Assembly: GCF_023502325.1 (NCBI RefSeq)
Contig: NZ_JAMFLZ010000003.1
Span: 124,001-188,000 of the forward strand
Length of the DNA stretch: 64,000 nucleotides
Source of the DNA: Wocania_A spongiicola
GTDB lineage: Bacteria > Bacteroidota > Bacteroidia > Flavobacteriales > Flavobacteriaceae
Reading direction: 5' to 3'
Both the position numbers and the translations under genes were made by a program. Under the pieces are notes generated by a model that was given only the letters and a program-made list of their open reading frames with translations, searched no databases and was not told the origin of the DNA. Below, in pieces: positions 35,600 to 45,851 of this stretch (within the stretch, counting starts at the first letter, position 1; every line of letters begins with the position of its first letter).

Positions 35600-38053
35600 C
35601 TACATATCCATTCCTCCACCGCCATTAAAATCTCCTGAACGTTCTCGTTTTTTCTTTTGATTAAATCTGTAGGTAACAGAAACGTTGTATATACGACCGC
35701 CTCTAAATTGAATTTCTTGATATGCTGTAAATGTTTCTGCAGTAATATTATTACTAAAAAACGCACTGTTAAATACATCTCTTATATTAAAAGCGATAGA
35801 GGCCTTCTCTTTGAATAAATCTTTACTAAAGGCAAGGTTTGCCGAAAAAATTCCATTCCTATCATTTTGTGCATCTAGGCTAGGTCCTCTATAATTTAAA
35901 TTAGTTTGCCAATCAATTTTGTATGGTAGTGTTAGCTTGTTTGATAACCTTGCTCTCCAAGTTAGATTGCTAGCACTCAAATCTACTCCATTAAAATCAC
36001 CATCTCTTTCAAATTTAAAAATATTGAAATCGGTATTTATACGCCATTTTCTTGTTGGACTATAATTTACGTTTAATTCAAAGCCATAGCGGTTGTCTGT
36101 CCCTAAATTTACTGGACCACGCTCAATTACAGGAAATTCTTCACCATCAACAAGTACAACAACACCAGTTTCTCTACTTACAAAAGCCATAATGTTTGAC
36201 GAATGTGCGAAATAGATAGATGAGGATATAGTGAGCTTATTAATTCTATTTAAATACCCTATTTCAAATGTATTCGAAAAAGTTGGGTTTAACCCTGGGT
36301 TACCTTGAAACACGTTAGTAACGCTAGAACGAGAGGGGAAGGGATTAAGCATAAAACCTCTTGGTCTTCTTATTCGTCTGTTATATCCTAAGGTGAAACT
36401 TTGAGATTCACTTAGCTCATAATTCAAATTAATTGTTGGAAATAACCCGTTTAATTTTTGTCTACTAAAGTCTCCACTAGTAGGTTGGTCTAGAGTGGTT
36501 TTAGTATTTTCCATTCGTAACCCCAATAAATACGAAAACTTACCTATTTTACTCCCAAATTGTGAATACAATGCTGTTATATATTGTTTAAAATTAAGGA
36601 GATTAGTAAGGTCTTGATTGATATTAAAATCTCCAGAATTTGGATCCAGCAGCAATACTTCAAAATCTGTAGCTCTTGTATTAAAATCGCCTCTAAACCC
36701 CATTTCTATTTGGCTGTTTTCTCCAATAGGCACTACATAATCGGTTTGTAATAGTATGCTTTGTTGATCTTCTATAGTTGAAACAATTTCAGAGTCAACA
36801 CCGTTTACATTAATTATAGAGTTTTCATCTTGATCTGTATCTTCATACTGAAAATCAAAAGTTAATTTGTGATCAGTTTTTTCAAAGTTTTTAGTAAAGT
36901 TAAGTGCATATTGTATGGTTCTAGAATCTTGAGTTTCTGGATCCAATCTTGTGCTTTCACTTGTTGAATTGTTGATTTTGTTAAACTGTATAAGCTTATT
37001 AACAGAGTTATTTTCATTACCATTATCTCTATAAACAATAGATGATGTTAGAGATGCAGAGTCGTTAATATACCACTCAACACCAGTATTTGTTGTAAAA
37101 CCTTTACTGGTATCAGTCCAATTACGTCTTTCATTTAAATCGGGTGTATTAATATCAAAATATTGCACATCATTATACCATCTTCCAAGTCTTTCCGAAT
37201 AATTGTATGCCGTAGTATTAAAAATATTAATATCACCAGTTCTATAATTTATATTTCCTGAAATACCGGCCGCAGTTGGGTGACCAGCATTTGTTGTTAT
37301 AGAACCATTAAGCCCTTGTAACTTGCTTCTCCTTAAAATAATATTTAAAATTCCTGCAGTACCTTCTGCTTCATATCTAGCAGATGGAGAGGTTATAACT
37401 TCAACCTTTTCAATAGCATCAGCAGGTAATTGCTTTAGGGCATCAGTAGAGTTTAAACCAACTAATCCTGATGGTTTACCATTAATGAGTATGCGAACAT
37501 TATCATTACCTCTTAGCGCTACATTACCTTCAGCATCGACTGAAACTGAAGGAACATTATCTAAAACATCACTTACAGTACCACCGCTGACGGTTAAATC
37601 TTTACCTACATTATATATTTTTTTATCTAGTTTAATTTCAACGGTAGTACGTTCTGCAATAACTTCAACTTCTGCTAAAGACTCAGCATCAATTTCTAAG
37701 GAGAATAAGCCTATATTTTCGTTAGCAGTTAGTTTTTTGTTTAGTATTCTTTGAGTTTTAAAAGCAATATATTCAATAGATATATCATAAACTCCAGTTT
37801 TTACAGGAATATTAAAAACACCATTTATATCGGTTATACCTCCAGTAACAATTTTGTTTTCTTTTTTACTAAAAAAAGCAATAGTTGCATATTCTAAAGG
37901 CTCTTGAGTTTCTTTGTCAATAACTTTTCCTGTTATTATTACTTCTTTAATTATTGAATTATTAATTGTAGAAGCTTCTGGCTTTTTAGGCTGTGAATTA
38001 CCATTTGCAATGCAAAAAGTAAAAGAGAGGGCAAAAATAAAAAATTTGTTCAT
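35600..38053 (-). CDS. TonB-dependent-receptor-like outer-membrane beta-barrel protein
   Basis: The 817-aa protein has a signal peptide (MNKFFIFALSFTFCIANGNS). A CarboxypepD_reg-like domain follows (ITGKVIDKETQEPLEYATIA, about 38-125), then a plug domain (VSGGTVSDVLDNVPSVSVDA, IRILINGKPSGL, about 150-240). A long OMP_b-brl_3-type barrel completes it and ends FNGGGGMDM. This matches Bacteroidota outer-membrane receptors for large substrates or metal chelates. No SusD partner is adjacent, so it is not a classical Sus-type pair. The substrate is unknown. Confidence 0.88.
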   Translation of the reverse strand: MNKFFIFALSFTFCIANGNSQPKKPEASTINNSIIKEVIITGKVIDKETQEPLEYATIAFFSKKENKIVTGGITDINGVFNIPVKTGVYDISIEYIAFKTQRILNKKLTANENIGLFSLEIDAESLAEVEVIAERTTVEIKLDKKIYNVGKDLTVSGGTVSDVLDNVPSVSVDAEGNVALRGNDNVRILINGKPSGLVGLNSTDALKQLPADAIEKVEVITSPSARYEAEGTAGILNIILRRSKLQGLNGSITTNAGHPTAAGISGNINYRTGDINIFNTTAYNYSERLGRWYNDVQYFDINTPDLNERRNWTDTSKGFTTNTGVEWYINDSASLTSSIVYRDNGNENNSVNKLIQFNKINNSTSESTRLDPETQDSRTIQYALNFTKNFEKTDHKLTFDFQYEDTDQDENSIINVNGVDSEIVSTIEDQQSILLQTDYVVPIGENSQIEMGFRGDFNTRATDFEVLLLDPNSGDFNINQDLTNLLNFKQYITALYSQFGSKIGKFSYLLGLRMENTKTTLDQPTSGDFSRQKLNGLFPTINLNYELSESQSFTLGYNRRIRRPRGFMLNPFPSRSSVTNVFQGNPGLNPTFSNTFEIGYLNRINKLTISSSIYFAHSSNIMAFVSRETGVVVLVDGEEFPVIERGPVNLGTDNRYGFELNVNYSPTRKWRINTDFNIFKFERDGDFNGVDLSASNLTWRARLSNKLTLPYKIDWQTNLNYRGPSLDAQNDRNGIFSANLAFSKDLFKEKASIAFNIRDVFNSAFFSNNITAETFTAYQEIQFRGGRIYNVSVTYRFNQKKKRERSGDFNGGGGMDM

Positions 38054-38134
38054 GGTTAGGTTTACCGTTTTAGACAGTAAAAATAACCTATGGTTTAAGG
38101 CGAAGTGGTTAAATGTTTGTTAAAAGATTATCTT

Positions 38135-38476
38135 CTAAAGAATATCTAAAATAAGTTCAGGAGGTCTGCCAATTACAGCTTTATTACCATTTATTATAAT
38201 TGGGCGTTCAATAAGCTTAGGGTTTTCTACCATTGCATTAATAATTTCTGTATCAGTTAGGGTCTTATTTTTATAATTTTCTTTCCAAATGGCTTCATTT
38301 TTCCTAACTAAATCAATTGGCTTTATTTTTAAAAGTGTTATGATATCTTTTAGCGTTTTCGCGGAAAGCGTATCCTCTAAATATTTAATAATTTCAAAAG
38401 ATTTACCTGATTTTTCAAGTATTTCTAACCCGCAACGCGATTTACTACAGCGATTATTATGGTATATTTTAATCAT
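38135..38476 (-). CDS. arsC: ArsC/Spx-family arsenate reductase (glutaredoxin type)
   Basis: The 113-aa protein begins IKIYHNNRCSKSR, the ArsC active-site loop with its catalytic Cys, and has the substrate-binding Arg in LIERPIIINGNKAVIGRP. ArsC reduces arsenate to arsenite using glutathione and glutaredoxin in studied cases. Flavobacteriia often keep such a gene without an ars operon, so the physiological substrate may differ. Its ATG overlaps the stop of the upstream HAD gene by one base (TAATG), so the two are coupled. Confidence 0.9.
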   Translation of the reverse strand: MIKIYHNNRCSKSRCGLEILEKSGKSFEIIKYLEDTLSAKTLKDIITLLKIKPIDLVRKNEAIWKENYKNKTLTDTEIINAMVENPKLIERPIIINGNKAVIGRPPELILDIL

Positions 38477-39093
38477 TATAAATTAATGTTATATGTTTTT
38501 AATTGTTGAATAAGTTGTTCTGGAGATTTAAAATGTATACCATTAATACTTAATCTGTTGGCTGCCTCGATATTGCCTAAATTGTCATCAATGAAAATGG
38601 CATTTTTAGCATTAATGTTAAAGCGCTCTAGGGTAAGATTATAAATTTCATCAAAAGGCTTTCTGGTTTTTTCTTCTCCAGAAACTAAAATACCTTCAAA
38701 CCACTGTAAAAACTCAAAACGCTCTAGGGCAATAGGAAAAGTCTCAGCACTCCAGTTTGTAAGTGCAACAATTTTGTATGAGTTAGTTTTTATAAGTTTT
38801 TCAAGGATTTCAACAGTTTCAGAAATAGCATCTCCTAGCATATCTACCCAGCGCCCATAAAACATTTCAATTTCTTTTTTCCATTCTGGAAAGAGAGCTA
38901 TACGCTCTTCAGTAGCTTTTGCCATTGGGTAACCTGCATCTTGATTTTCATTCCAATTACTAGTGCAAATATTATCGAAAAACCATTGCATTTTTTCTCG
39001 ATCTCCATTAAATACATCTAAATAAACGTATTCTGGATTCCAATCGATTAATACACCACCAAGATCAAAAATTATAGTATCTATTGTATTCAT
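38476..39093 (-). CDS. HAD-superfamily hydrolase (YihX-like)
   Basis: The 205-aa protein has the HAD nucleophile motif IIFDLGGVLIDWNP, motif II in VALTNWS, and the metal-binding Asp pair AIFIDDNLGNIEAA. This corresponds to the class-IA, YihX-like sugar-phosphate phosphatases. Its start overlaps the end of prfB by 4 bp and it runs into arsC, giving a prfB-HAD-arsC operon. The substrate cannot be predicted. Confidence 0.88.
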   Translation of the reverse strand: MNTIDTIIFDLGGVLIDWNPEYVYLDVFNGDREKMQWFFDNICTSNWNENQDAGYPMAKATEERIALFPEWKKEIEMFYGRWVDMLGDAISETVEILEKLIKTNSYKIVALTNWSAETFPIALERFEFLQWFEGILVSGEEKTRKPFDEIYNLTLERFNINAKNAIFIDDNLGNIEAANRLSINGIHFKSPEQLIQQLKTYNINL

Positions 39094-40197
39094 AGTTGAT
39101 TATCTTCTTCTTTTTGTCCCATCATCATTAAATAAGCTTTTAAAAATTGCTCAATATTTCCATCCATTATTGCATCTACATTTCCGGTTTCATGTGCAGT
39201 TCGAACGTCTTTAACAAGTTTATATGGATGCATAACGTAATTACGAATTTGACTTCCCCATTCAATTTTCATTTTGCCAGCCTCAATATCATCGCGTTGT
39301 GCTAATTGTTTTTGTAATTCAATTTCGTATAGTTGAGATTTAAGCATTTGCATAGCGCGAGAGCGATTGTCGTGTTGAGAACGCGTCTCAGAGCAAGATA
39401 TTTGTATACCTGTAGGTTTATGGGTTAATTGCACTTTAGTTTCAACCTTGTTTACGTTTTGCCCACCAGCACCACTAGAGCGAGCTGTTGTTATTTCTAT
39501 ATCTGCAGGATTAATGTCTATTTCAATAGTATCATCAACAAGTGGATACACATAAACAGAGGCAAAACTTGTGTGTCGCTTTGCATTACTGTCAAAAGGA
39601 GAAATACGCACCAAACGATGAACACCGTTTTCACCCTTTAGCCACCCAAAAGCAAAATCACCTTCAATTTCTAAAGTAACCGTTTTAATACCTGCAACAT
39701 CACCCTCTTGGAAGTTTAGTTCTTTAACTTTAAACCCACTTTTTTCAGCGTACATTAAGTACATACGCATTAGCATACTTGCCCAATCGCAACTTTCGGT
39801 TCCTCCTGCACCAGCAGTAACTTGCAATACAGCACTTAGGTTGTCTCCTTCTTCAGAAAGCATGTTTTTAAACTCTATGCCTTCTAGTAAAGTTGCAGCT
39901 TTATTAAATCGAGTTTCTACTTCTTCGGCTGTTGACTCTCCTTCTTTATAAAATTCATAAAGAACTTCTAAATCTTCAATAAGAGTTTTGACAGTATTGT
40001 AATCTTGTACCCATTTTTTCTTTACACGAAGTGACTTCATTATCACTTCAGCTGCTTTTGCGTCGTTCCAAAAATTTGGGTCGAAGGTTTGTTCTTCTTC
40101 GTTTTGTATTTCAATTAATTTTGCATCTACGTCAAAGGTAGTGCCTTAGTTTATCAAGGCGAGTATTAAGATCTTTAATTTGATCAGATGTAATCAT
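39090..40197 (-). CDS. prfB: Peptide chain release factor 2, with programmed +1 frameshift
   Basis: Translation starts at ATG 40197 and reads MITSDQIKDLNTRLDKLRHYL before an in-frame TGA at 40132-40134. Skipping one T (position 40134) continues at GAC into DVDAKLIEIQNEE and the main frame, for about 368 residues. The slip site CTT TGA C is the classical autoregulatory signal of RF2: slow recognition of its own UGA permits the shift when RF2 is scarce. Downstream are the SPF anticodon-like motif (RISPFDSNAKR) and GAGGQNVNKV with the catalytic GGQ. It is complete, not a pseudogene. Confidence 0.96.
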
Positions 40198-40458
40198 AGA
40201 ATGTTTTATTTTGAACAAAAATAGAATTAATAAACCTATATTAAAACACAAATCTTAGTTAATAGGAAAATTCTACGTTTTGACGGATATATTTAACTAT
40301 GTTGTTATTTATAAATTATATTTGGTTTGCTATTAACTATTAAACCAACCATTTTCTTTAAAAATATTCATTTTGTTCGTTAACTCTAAAAAGCAAAAAT
40401 TGAATCTTTTATTATAATTAAGGCATTTAATGGTAGGTTTTAATATAAACAAAATCTA

Positions 40459-41475
40459 TTGAAACTAAGCATTATAATTCCAGTATATAATGTAGAAAAG
40501 CACATTGCTAGATGTATTCAAAGTCTTTTAAGTCAAGGTTTAAATGCTATTGAATATGAAATTATTATAGTTAATGATGGCTCGAAAGATAATAGTGTAG
40601 AAATTGCCAAAGGATTTCAATCAAAACACTCTAATGTATTTGTTTTTAACAAAGAAAATAGTGGCGTGGGGAGTGCTAGAAACTTTGGGCTTGACGTAGC
40701 TAAAGGAACCTATATTTATTTTATTGATCCAGACGATTATTTAGCTAATAATACTTTAAAATTAATTTTAGATTGTATAGAAATTAATGATTTAGAGGTA
40801 TTAACGTTTTTATCAAAAGGCACTGAGAATACAAACTTATATGATTCTACTACAAATATTAGTGAGAATTTAAGTATTTCAAAAATAAGTGGAACTAATT
40901 ATATTGGAAATAACGGCTATAAGAATGAAGTATGGTGGTACATTATTAAAAAAGAGCATTTAAATAAGATTGGTTTAAGGTTTATTGAAGGACGATGGAT
41001 GGAAGACGCAATTTTTACAGCTAATTTACTTATAAATACAAGTAAGGCTGCGCATCTACCAATTGATGCACACAGGCATGTTAAAGTTAAAGGCTCTGCA
41101 ATGACAAGTAAAGAACCTAGTCATTATTTAAAAGTTATTTATGATAATGCAAATGCTGCGTTAATGTACAAGCCTCTTATAGAGAGTATTAAAAGAAATG
41201 AAGAAAACGAGGCTTGCCTTGAACGGTTAAAGGCACGACAACAATCATTTGTATTTTTTTTAATGATTAGAATATTAAAATCAACCATAAAATTAAAAGA
41301 AGTAAAAAAAATAATAAAGAATATGAATAAAATTAACGCATATCCATTAAATTCATTTTTAGGAAATGATTACAATGGTTTTATTTACACTTTATTGGTT
41401 AAGCTATTTAATATTAAAAGTGTTTATTATTTTTTGTTTTTAGTAAGTAACCCATTATTAAAATTAAAAAAGTAG
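40459..41475 (+). CDS. Family 2 glycosyltransferase (surface-glycan cluster, copy 1)
   Basis: The 338-aa protein has a GT-A fold: KLSIIIPVYNVEKHIARCI at the N-terminus, VNDGSKDNS, and the metal-binding YFIDPDDYL. A C-terminal part carries WWYIIKKEHL and EGRWMEDAIF, shared by its paralogues at 44726, 45852 and 46901. It adds a sugar from a nucleotide donor onto a surface or secreted glycan. It starts with TTG and is the first gene of the cluster. Confidence 0.9.
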   Translation: MKLSIIIPVYNVEKHIARCIQSLLSQGLNAIEYEIIIVNDGSKDNSVEIAKGFQSKHSNVFVFNKENSGVGSARNFGLDVAKGTYIYFIDPDDYLANNTLKLILDCIEINDLEVLTFLSKGTENTNLYDSTTNISENLSISKISGTNYIGNNGYKNEVWWYIIKKEHLNKIGLRFIEGRWMEDAIFTANLLINTSKAAHLPIDAHRHVKVKGSAMTSKEPSHYLKVIYDNANAALMYKPLIESIKRNEENEACLERLKARQQSFVFFLMIRILKSTIKLKEVKKIIKNMNKINAYPLNSFLGNDYNGFIYTLLVKLFNIKSVYYFLFLVSNPLLKLKK

Positions 41476-41498
41476 TTAAAATTGATTACTAATTTTTT

Positions 41499-42467
41499 AT
41501 GAATAATATTTTAATAACATCAGGAGGTAGAAGGGTATCACTAGTTAAAGCTTTTATTAATGAATTGAAGCTAATAGAGCGTGAATCAAGTGTTTTTGTA
41601 GCAGACTATTCCCCAAACCTTTCTGCAGCAGCTCAGGTTGCAGATAATGCCTTTAAAATATGTAAAATTGAAGACGATTGCTATATCGATTCTTTGTATA
41701 ACCTTTGTGTAAAAAATGATGTAAAGTTAATTGTTCCTACTCTAGATACTGAGCTACTAAAATTAGCTGAAAGTAAAGAAAGATTTTTAGCAGTTAATAT
41801 TCAAATTGTTATATCAAGTGAAAAATTGATAAAAAGAAGTTTAAACAAATTAAAAACCCACGAATTATTTGAAGAATTAGGAATTGTTACAGCAAAAGTG
41901 TATTCAAAGAATAATTTTGAATTGCCTATGTTTATTAAGCCCATTAATGGTAGTAGTAGTAATAATAATCACATAATTAAAAGTAAAAATGAGATTTCCA
42001 AATTTCTGCTAGATGATAAAAGTTTGACGTTTTTTGAATATTTAGACCATGATGTTTATGATGAATATACGTGTGACTTGTATTATAGTAAATTGGGAAC
42101 TCTAAAATGTGTTATCCCTAGAAAACGAATTGAAATTAGAGCTGGTGAGGTTAGTAAAGGAGTAACTATAAAAAACGAAGTTAAATCTTTGATAAATGAA
42201 AAACTAGCTAGTCTTGAAGGAGCGAGAGGGTGTATAACGCTTCAATTATTTTTGCACAAAGAGTCTAAAGAAATTAAAGGCATAGAAATTAACCCAAGAT
42301 TTGGTGGAGGTTTTCCACTATCGTATTTGGCTGGAGGAAATTATCCTAAATGGATTATTCAAGAATATCTTTTTAATAAAGAAATAAGTTATTTTGATGA
42401 TTGGGAAGAGAATTTATTAATGCTACGATATGATAGTGAAATTTTAATAAAAAATCATGAAGACTAA
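41499..42467 (+). CDS. ATP-grasp family ligase in a glycan cluster
   Basis: The 322-aa protein begins with a Rossmann-like pre-grasp segment (MNNILITSGGRRVSLVKAF) and has ATP-grasp motifs MFIKPINGSSSNNNHII and KGIEINPRFGGGFPLSYLAGG. This is close to carbamoyl-phosphate-synthase-like ATP-grasp proteins often found in capsule or O-antigen loci. It probably forms an amide or ester link to a sugar or side group. It overlaps the following HAD gene by 11 bp, indicating translational coupling. Confidence 0.85.
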   Translation: MNNILITSGGRRVSLVKAFINELKLIERESSVFVADYSPNLSAAAQVADNAFKICKIEDDCYIDSLYNLCVKNDVKLIVPTLDTELLKLAESKERFLAVNIQIVISSEKLIKRSLNKLKTHELFEELGIVTAKVYSKNNFELPMFIKPINGSSSNNNHIIKSKNEISKFLLDDKSLTFFEYLDHDVYDEYTCDLYYSKLGTLKCVIPRKRIEIRAGEVSKGVTIKNEVKSLINEKLASLEGARGCITLQLFLHKESKEIKGIEINPRFGGGFPLSYLAGGNYPKWIIQEYLFNKEISYFDDWEENLLMLRYDSEILIKNHED

Positions 42468-43122
42468 TACCGTTTTAGTTTTTGATTTAGACGACACACT
42501 TTATAATGAAATAGATTTTTTAAAATCTGCTTTTAGCGAAATAGCTTTAAAAATAGCTAATGAAATAAACATAGATTATATTGAAATTTTCTGCCAAATA
42601 CAATCTTTTTATTACGATAATACAAATGTATTTAAAGAAACAATAAAAAAATATAATGCACCATTTAGTATCGAAGAATTATTGCATATTTATAGAAATC
42701 ATAAGCCTAAAATAAAGTTGTCACAGGATAAAATAAACCTACTTAACATGTTAAAATCTATGAATATAAGTTTAGGTTTATTAACAGATGGAAGAAGTAT
42801 TCAGCAACGAAATAAAATAGAAGCTTTGGGACTTGATGATTGGTTTTCTGAAGTTGTAATCTCTGAAGAATTTGGTAGTGAAAAACCTCATGTTGAAAAT
42901 TATAAATATTTCGAAAAAATATTTGGGAAAGGAAAATATTACTATATAGGGGACAATATTAAAAAAGACTTTATTACGCCAAATTCAATTAATTGGACAA
43001 CCATATGTTTACAAGATAATGGTGTAAATATTCATAAGCAAGACATGCATTTCATTGATGAAAAATATTTAGCGAAATATACTATACTCAAATTACCAGA
43101 AGTGTTAAATATTGTTAGTTAG
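42457..43122 (+). CDS. HAD-superfamily phosphatase coupled to the ATP-grasp ligase
   Basis: The 221-aa protein contains the HAD nucleophile motif VLVFDLDDTLYNE, LGLLTDGRSIQQRNK and the metal-binding region YYIGDNIKKDF. Its gene starts inside the end of the ATP-grasp gene. Fixed ATP-grasp plus HAD pairs are common in polysaccharide loci and suggest that the two act on the same substrate, for instance a phosphorylated sugar precursor. The substrate itself is unknown. Confidence 0.87.
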   Translation: MKTNTVLVFDLDDTLYNEIDFLKSAFSEIALKIANEINIDYIEIFCQIQSFYYDNTNVFKETIKKYNAPFSIEELLHIYRNHKPKIKLSQDKINLLNMLKSMNISLGLLTDGRSIQQRNKIEALGLDDWFSEVVISEEFGSEKPHVENYKYFEKIFGKGKYYYIGDNIKKDFITPNSINWTTICLQDNGVNIHKQDMHFIDEKYLAKYTILKLPEVLNIVS

Positions 43123-43131
43123 TATTATTAA

Positions 43132-43803
43132 ATGTATAAAATGAAATTAAATCAATTATTAAGTAATATTTCTATTTTTTTTAAGGAAAATAAAATATTA
43201 ATTACCTTATTGGTACTTGTAGATTTTGTTTTTATCCTAATGCATTGTTTCCTTTTGTGGAATATTATAGATTATAATCTTAACTTTTCGATTGAAAAAG
43301 ATTTAGGATATGCAGAGTTTTATCAGTACTTAAAAGAATTTGGAATTCTCTCACTGCTTCTTTACTTGTTTTATAAACAAAAACAACTTATATATTTAGT
43401 ATGGGCTATAATATTTTTATGTTTATTATTGGATGATTCTTTAAGCATTCATGAAAATTATGGTTTTTATTTAGCAGATTATTTTAATATTCAACCAAAA
43501 TTTAATTTACGTCCAGAAGATTTTGGAGAGTTATTAATTTTTGTTTTTTTTGGTTTTATTTTTTTTATATCGATTGTATTTGCATTCTTAAAGGCAGATA
43601 TAAAGGGAAGACTAATGACCAAAAAACTTTTTTCATTGTTCTTAATACTAGCATTTTTTGGAACCTGTATCGATCTATTGCATATAACTATACCTTATGG
43701 TAAAAATCATGTAGCTCTTATAGAAGACGGAGGAGAAATGGTAGCTATGAGTTTTATTTTTGTGTATGTTTTTAGTTTTTATTATTCTGAAAAAGTATCA
43801 TGA
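43132..43803 (+). CDS. Six-helix integral membrane protein of unknown function
   Basis: The 223-aa protein has about six hydrophobic segments, including LITLLVLVDFVFILMHCF, LVWAIIFLCLLLDD, ELLIFVFFGFIFFISIVF and MVAMSFIFVYVFSFYYS. Acidic residues lie at the membrane interfaces (DDSLSIHEN). It follows the HAD gene by 9 bp and overlaps the next gene's 3' end by 6 bp in a convergent arrangement. No family is recognised. It may be an export or anchoring component of the glycan cluster. Confidence 0.7.
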   Translation: MYKMKLNQLLSNISIFFKENKILITLLVLVDFVFILMHCFLLWNIIDYNLNFSIEKDLGYAEFYQYLKEFGILSLLLYLFYKQKQLIYLVWAIIFLCLLLDDSLSIHENYGFYLADYFNIQPKFNLRPEDFGELLIFVFFGFIFFISIVFAFLKADIKGRLMTKKLFSLFLILAFFGTCIDLLHITIPYGKNHVALIEDGGEMVAMSFIFVYVFSFYYSEKVS

Positions 43804-44505
43804 TTTTATAATATTTTTATCGTGCTTTAACATTCTAAAATTTAACCATAAATATAAAAAAGAACTCCCGGCTATTAATAATTCAATGAACTCTGAGGTT
43901 TTTACAATAGCAAAATCATACCTCATACTAATGGATACTCCATCTTGAATATAATCAACTGCTGCATGACAAAAAATGATTAAAAACCAAGATATAAGTA
44001 CAATAGGAGCACTTATCTTTTTAAACTTGTTTAAAAAACCTAGCAAAACTCCAAAGATACCTCCTGCACCATAAAACATACGAAGAATTTCAGAACGCCC
44101 TTGCATCCCATTAAGGTTATGGAGGGTAGTTTCCTGTTGTCCATTAATTTTTGCCCATTCAGGTGGAGTTTCAAAATGAAAAAACCATTGACCCCATGAA
44201 ATTTCTTCCATAGCAATTAAAATCAAAAAAAGAGAAAAGATTATATAAAAAAGTTTGACATATTTTTCTAAAGGGAAATTGAGATTTCTAATAGTATATA
44301 TTCCAAATATACCACTAAACAAGAAAATAATAAATGTAAGTAATTCAATTGGAGAGTTTTCTTCAAGAAGCCAAAAACCAAAATTTTCTGTCGATCTAAA
44401 AATAAAAAAAGAACTCATTATAAGCGTTAAGAAAAAAGGAGTAATAAAAATAATCAGTGTTATTTGTTTAGAAACTCTGTATTGATAAGTAAATAAACTT
44501 TGCAT
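43798..44505 (-). CDS. Integral membrane protein with EEISWGQW motif
   Basis: The 235-aa protein is on the opposite strand to the surrounding cluster and has about six membrane segments. It contains AMEEISWGQWFFHFETP and HNLNGMQGR between helices. It resembles the preceding membrane protein in length, helix count and placement of an acidic motif after the third helix. The two may be distant homologues that face each other convergently. Function unknown. Confidence 0.7.
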   Translation of the reverse strand: MQSLFTYQYRVSKQITLIIFITPFFLTLIMSSFFIFRSTENFGFWLLEENSPIELLTFIIFLFSGIFGIYTIRNLNFPLEKYVKLFYIIFSLFLILIAMEEISWGQWFFHFETPPEWAKINGQQETTLHNLNGMQGRSEILRMFYGAGGIFGVLLGFLNKFKKISAPIVLISWFLIIFCHAAVDYIQDGVSISMRYDFAIVKTSEFIELLIAGSSFLYLWLNFRMLKHDKNIIKS

Positions 44506-44725
44506 ATATTCTTTGAATTGTATTTGAAAAATAAGATTGTGTTTTTTATTAGTATTATATATTAAACGAATGGTTTGTTGTTTAATTTACCTGAAATAAA
44601 TACTGCCATTAAAATAAACATAATTTTGTGTTTAATTAATATTTTGAAGCATAAATAAGCTTTTAATCTATTAATTGTTTCTCTAATTGGTTGTTCTTAT
44701 TATTTTAGTGATTATATTTTATATT

Positions 44726-45760
44726 ATGAAATTAAGTATAGTTGTCCCGTTTTATAATGCAGAACTGTATATAGAGAGATGCCTGTATAGTTTAATAAAT
44801 CAGGACATAAATAGTAATGATTATGAAATATTAATGATAGATGATGGCTCTATAGATAATGGTAAAGATATTGTTGAATCGTTTATTAATAAGCATGCTA
44901 ATATAAAGCTTTATAGTCAACCTAATATTGGTTTGGGAGCTACAAGAAATAGAGGAATGCAATTGGCTAAAGGAGATTATATTTATTTTATTGATGTTGA
45001 TGATTATATAGCCTACAATACTTTTGGAAATATATTAAATTGTGCAATAGAAAATGATATCGAAATTTTGGGTTTTAATACACAGGTTACAGGTGAGTTA
45101 AATTTATTTAGTTCAAAAACCCAAAATACATTAATTGATTATTTAGTTTTGAGTGGCTCAGATTATTTATTTAAATGTAATAATCACAGGTTAGAAGCTT
45201 GGTGGTATATTATTAAGCGAGATTTTTTGCTAAAAACCAACCTTAAATTTGAAGAGGGTAGGTTTATGGAAGATGCTATTTTTAGTTTTAAAATTTTTAT
45301 GGAAGCTAAAAGGGCACTGTTTTATCCAATGGATGTACATAGATATGTTAAAACACCTGATTCTATAATGAATAATGAAACTCAAGAACATTTACTAAAG
45401 CTTATTGAAGATTATATTAGCTTAATATTCAGATTTGATTTACTTATTGAAGAAATATCAAAAAAAAACGCTACAGGTACAGACAGAATTATAAAAAAAA
45501 TAAAGTTTAAAAGTGAGGAAAGCATATTTCTTATGTTTTTTAAAATTATAAAATCGAAAATATCAATAAAGAAAATTGATAGAATTCTAATCAACCTTAA
45601 AGCGATAGATATGTACCCTTTAACAAGTTCAATAAGAGAAGTCTATACGCATAAAAAAATAGCAATTATGTCTTTTATTTTTAACCAAAAATACCTTTTT
45701 TATTTTCTTTTATACCCTTTCCGTATACTGTATAGATTTAAATTAATTAAGCTTCTTTAA
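44726..45760 (+). CDS. Family 2 glycosyltransferase (copy 2)
   Basis: I place the start at ATG 44726 (MKLSIVVPFYN), which matches the paralogous starts, rather than the upstream TTG at 44687. The 344-aa protein has VPFYNAELYIERC, DDGSIDNG, YFIDVDDYI, WWYIIKRDFLLKTN and EGRFMEDAIF. Its sequence closely resembles the 45852 gene along the full length, which suggests tandem duplication. It probably transfers a sugar to the same glycan as the neighbours but with a different donor or acceptor. Confidence 0.88.
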   Translation: MKLSIVVPFYNAELYIERCLYSLINQDINSNDYEILMIDDGSIDNGKDIVESFINKHANIKLYSQPNIGLGATRNRGMQLAKGDYIYFIDVDDYIAYNTFGNILNCAIENDIEILGFNTQVTGELNLFSSKTQNTLIDYLVLSGSDYLFKCNNHRLEAWWYIIKRDFLLKTNLKFEEGRFMEDAIFSFKIFMEAKRALFYPMDVHRYVKTPDSIMNNETQEHLLKLIEDYISLIFRFDLLIEEISKKNATGTDRIIKKIKFKSEESIFLMFFKIIKSKISIKKIDRILINLKAIDMYPLTSSIREVYTHKKIAIMSFIFNQKYLFYFLLYPFRILYRFKLIKLL

Positions 45761-45851
45761 ATTTAGAATAAAATCATTATTGTATTTACTAATTAATTGG
45801 CATTAATTTTTCAAACCCTTTTCAGGTAGTTTTAACGTTTTAATTAAAAAT

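Noticed and set aside
39090..40046. prfB as a gene starting at 40046, or as a frameshifted pseudogene
   Set aside because: The upstream piece from 40197 and the CTT TGA C site show the normal programmed frameshift of RF2, so the gene is longer and functional.
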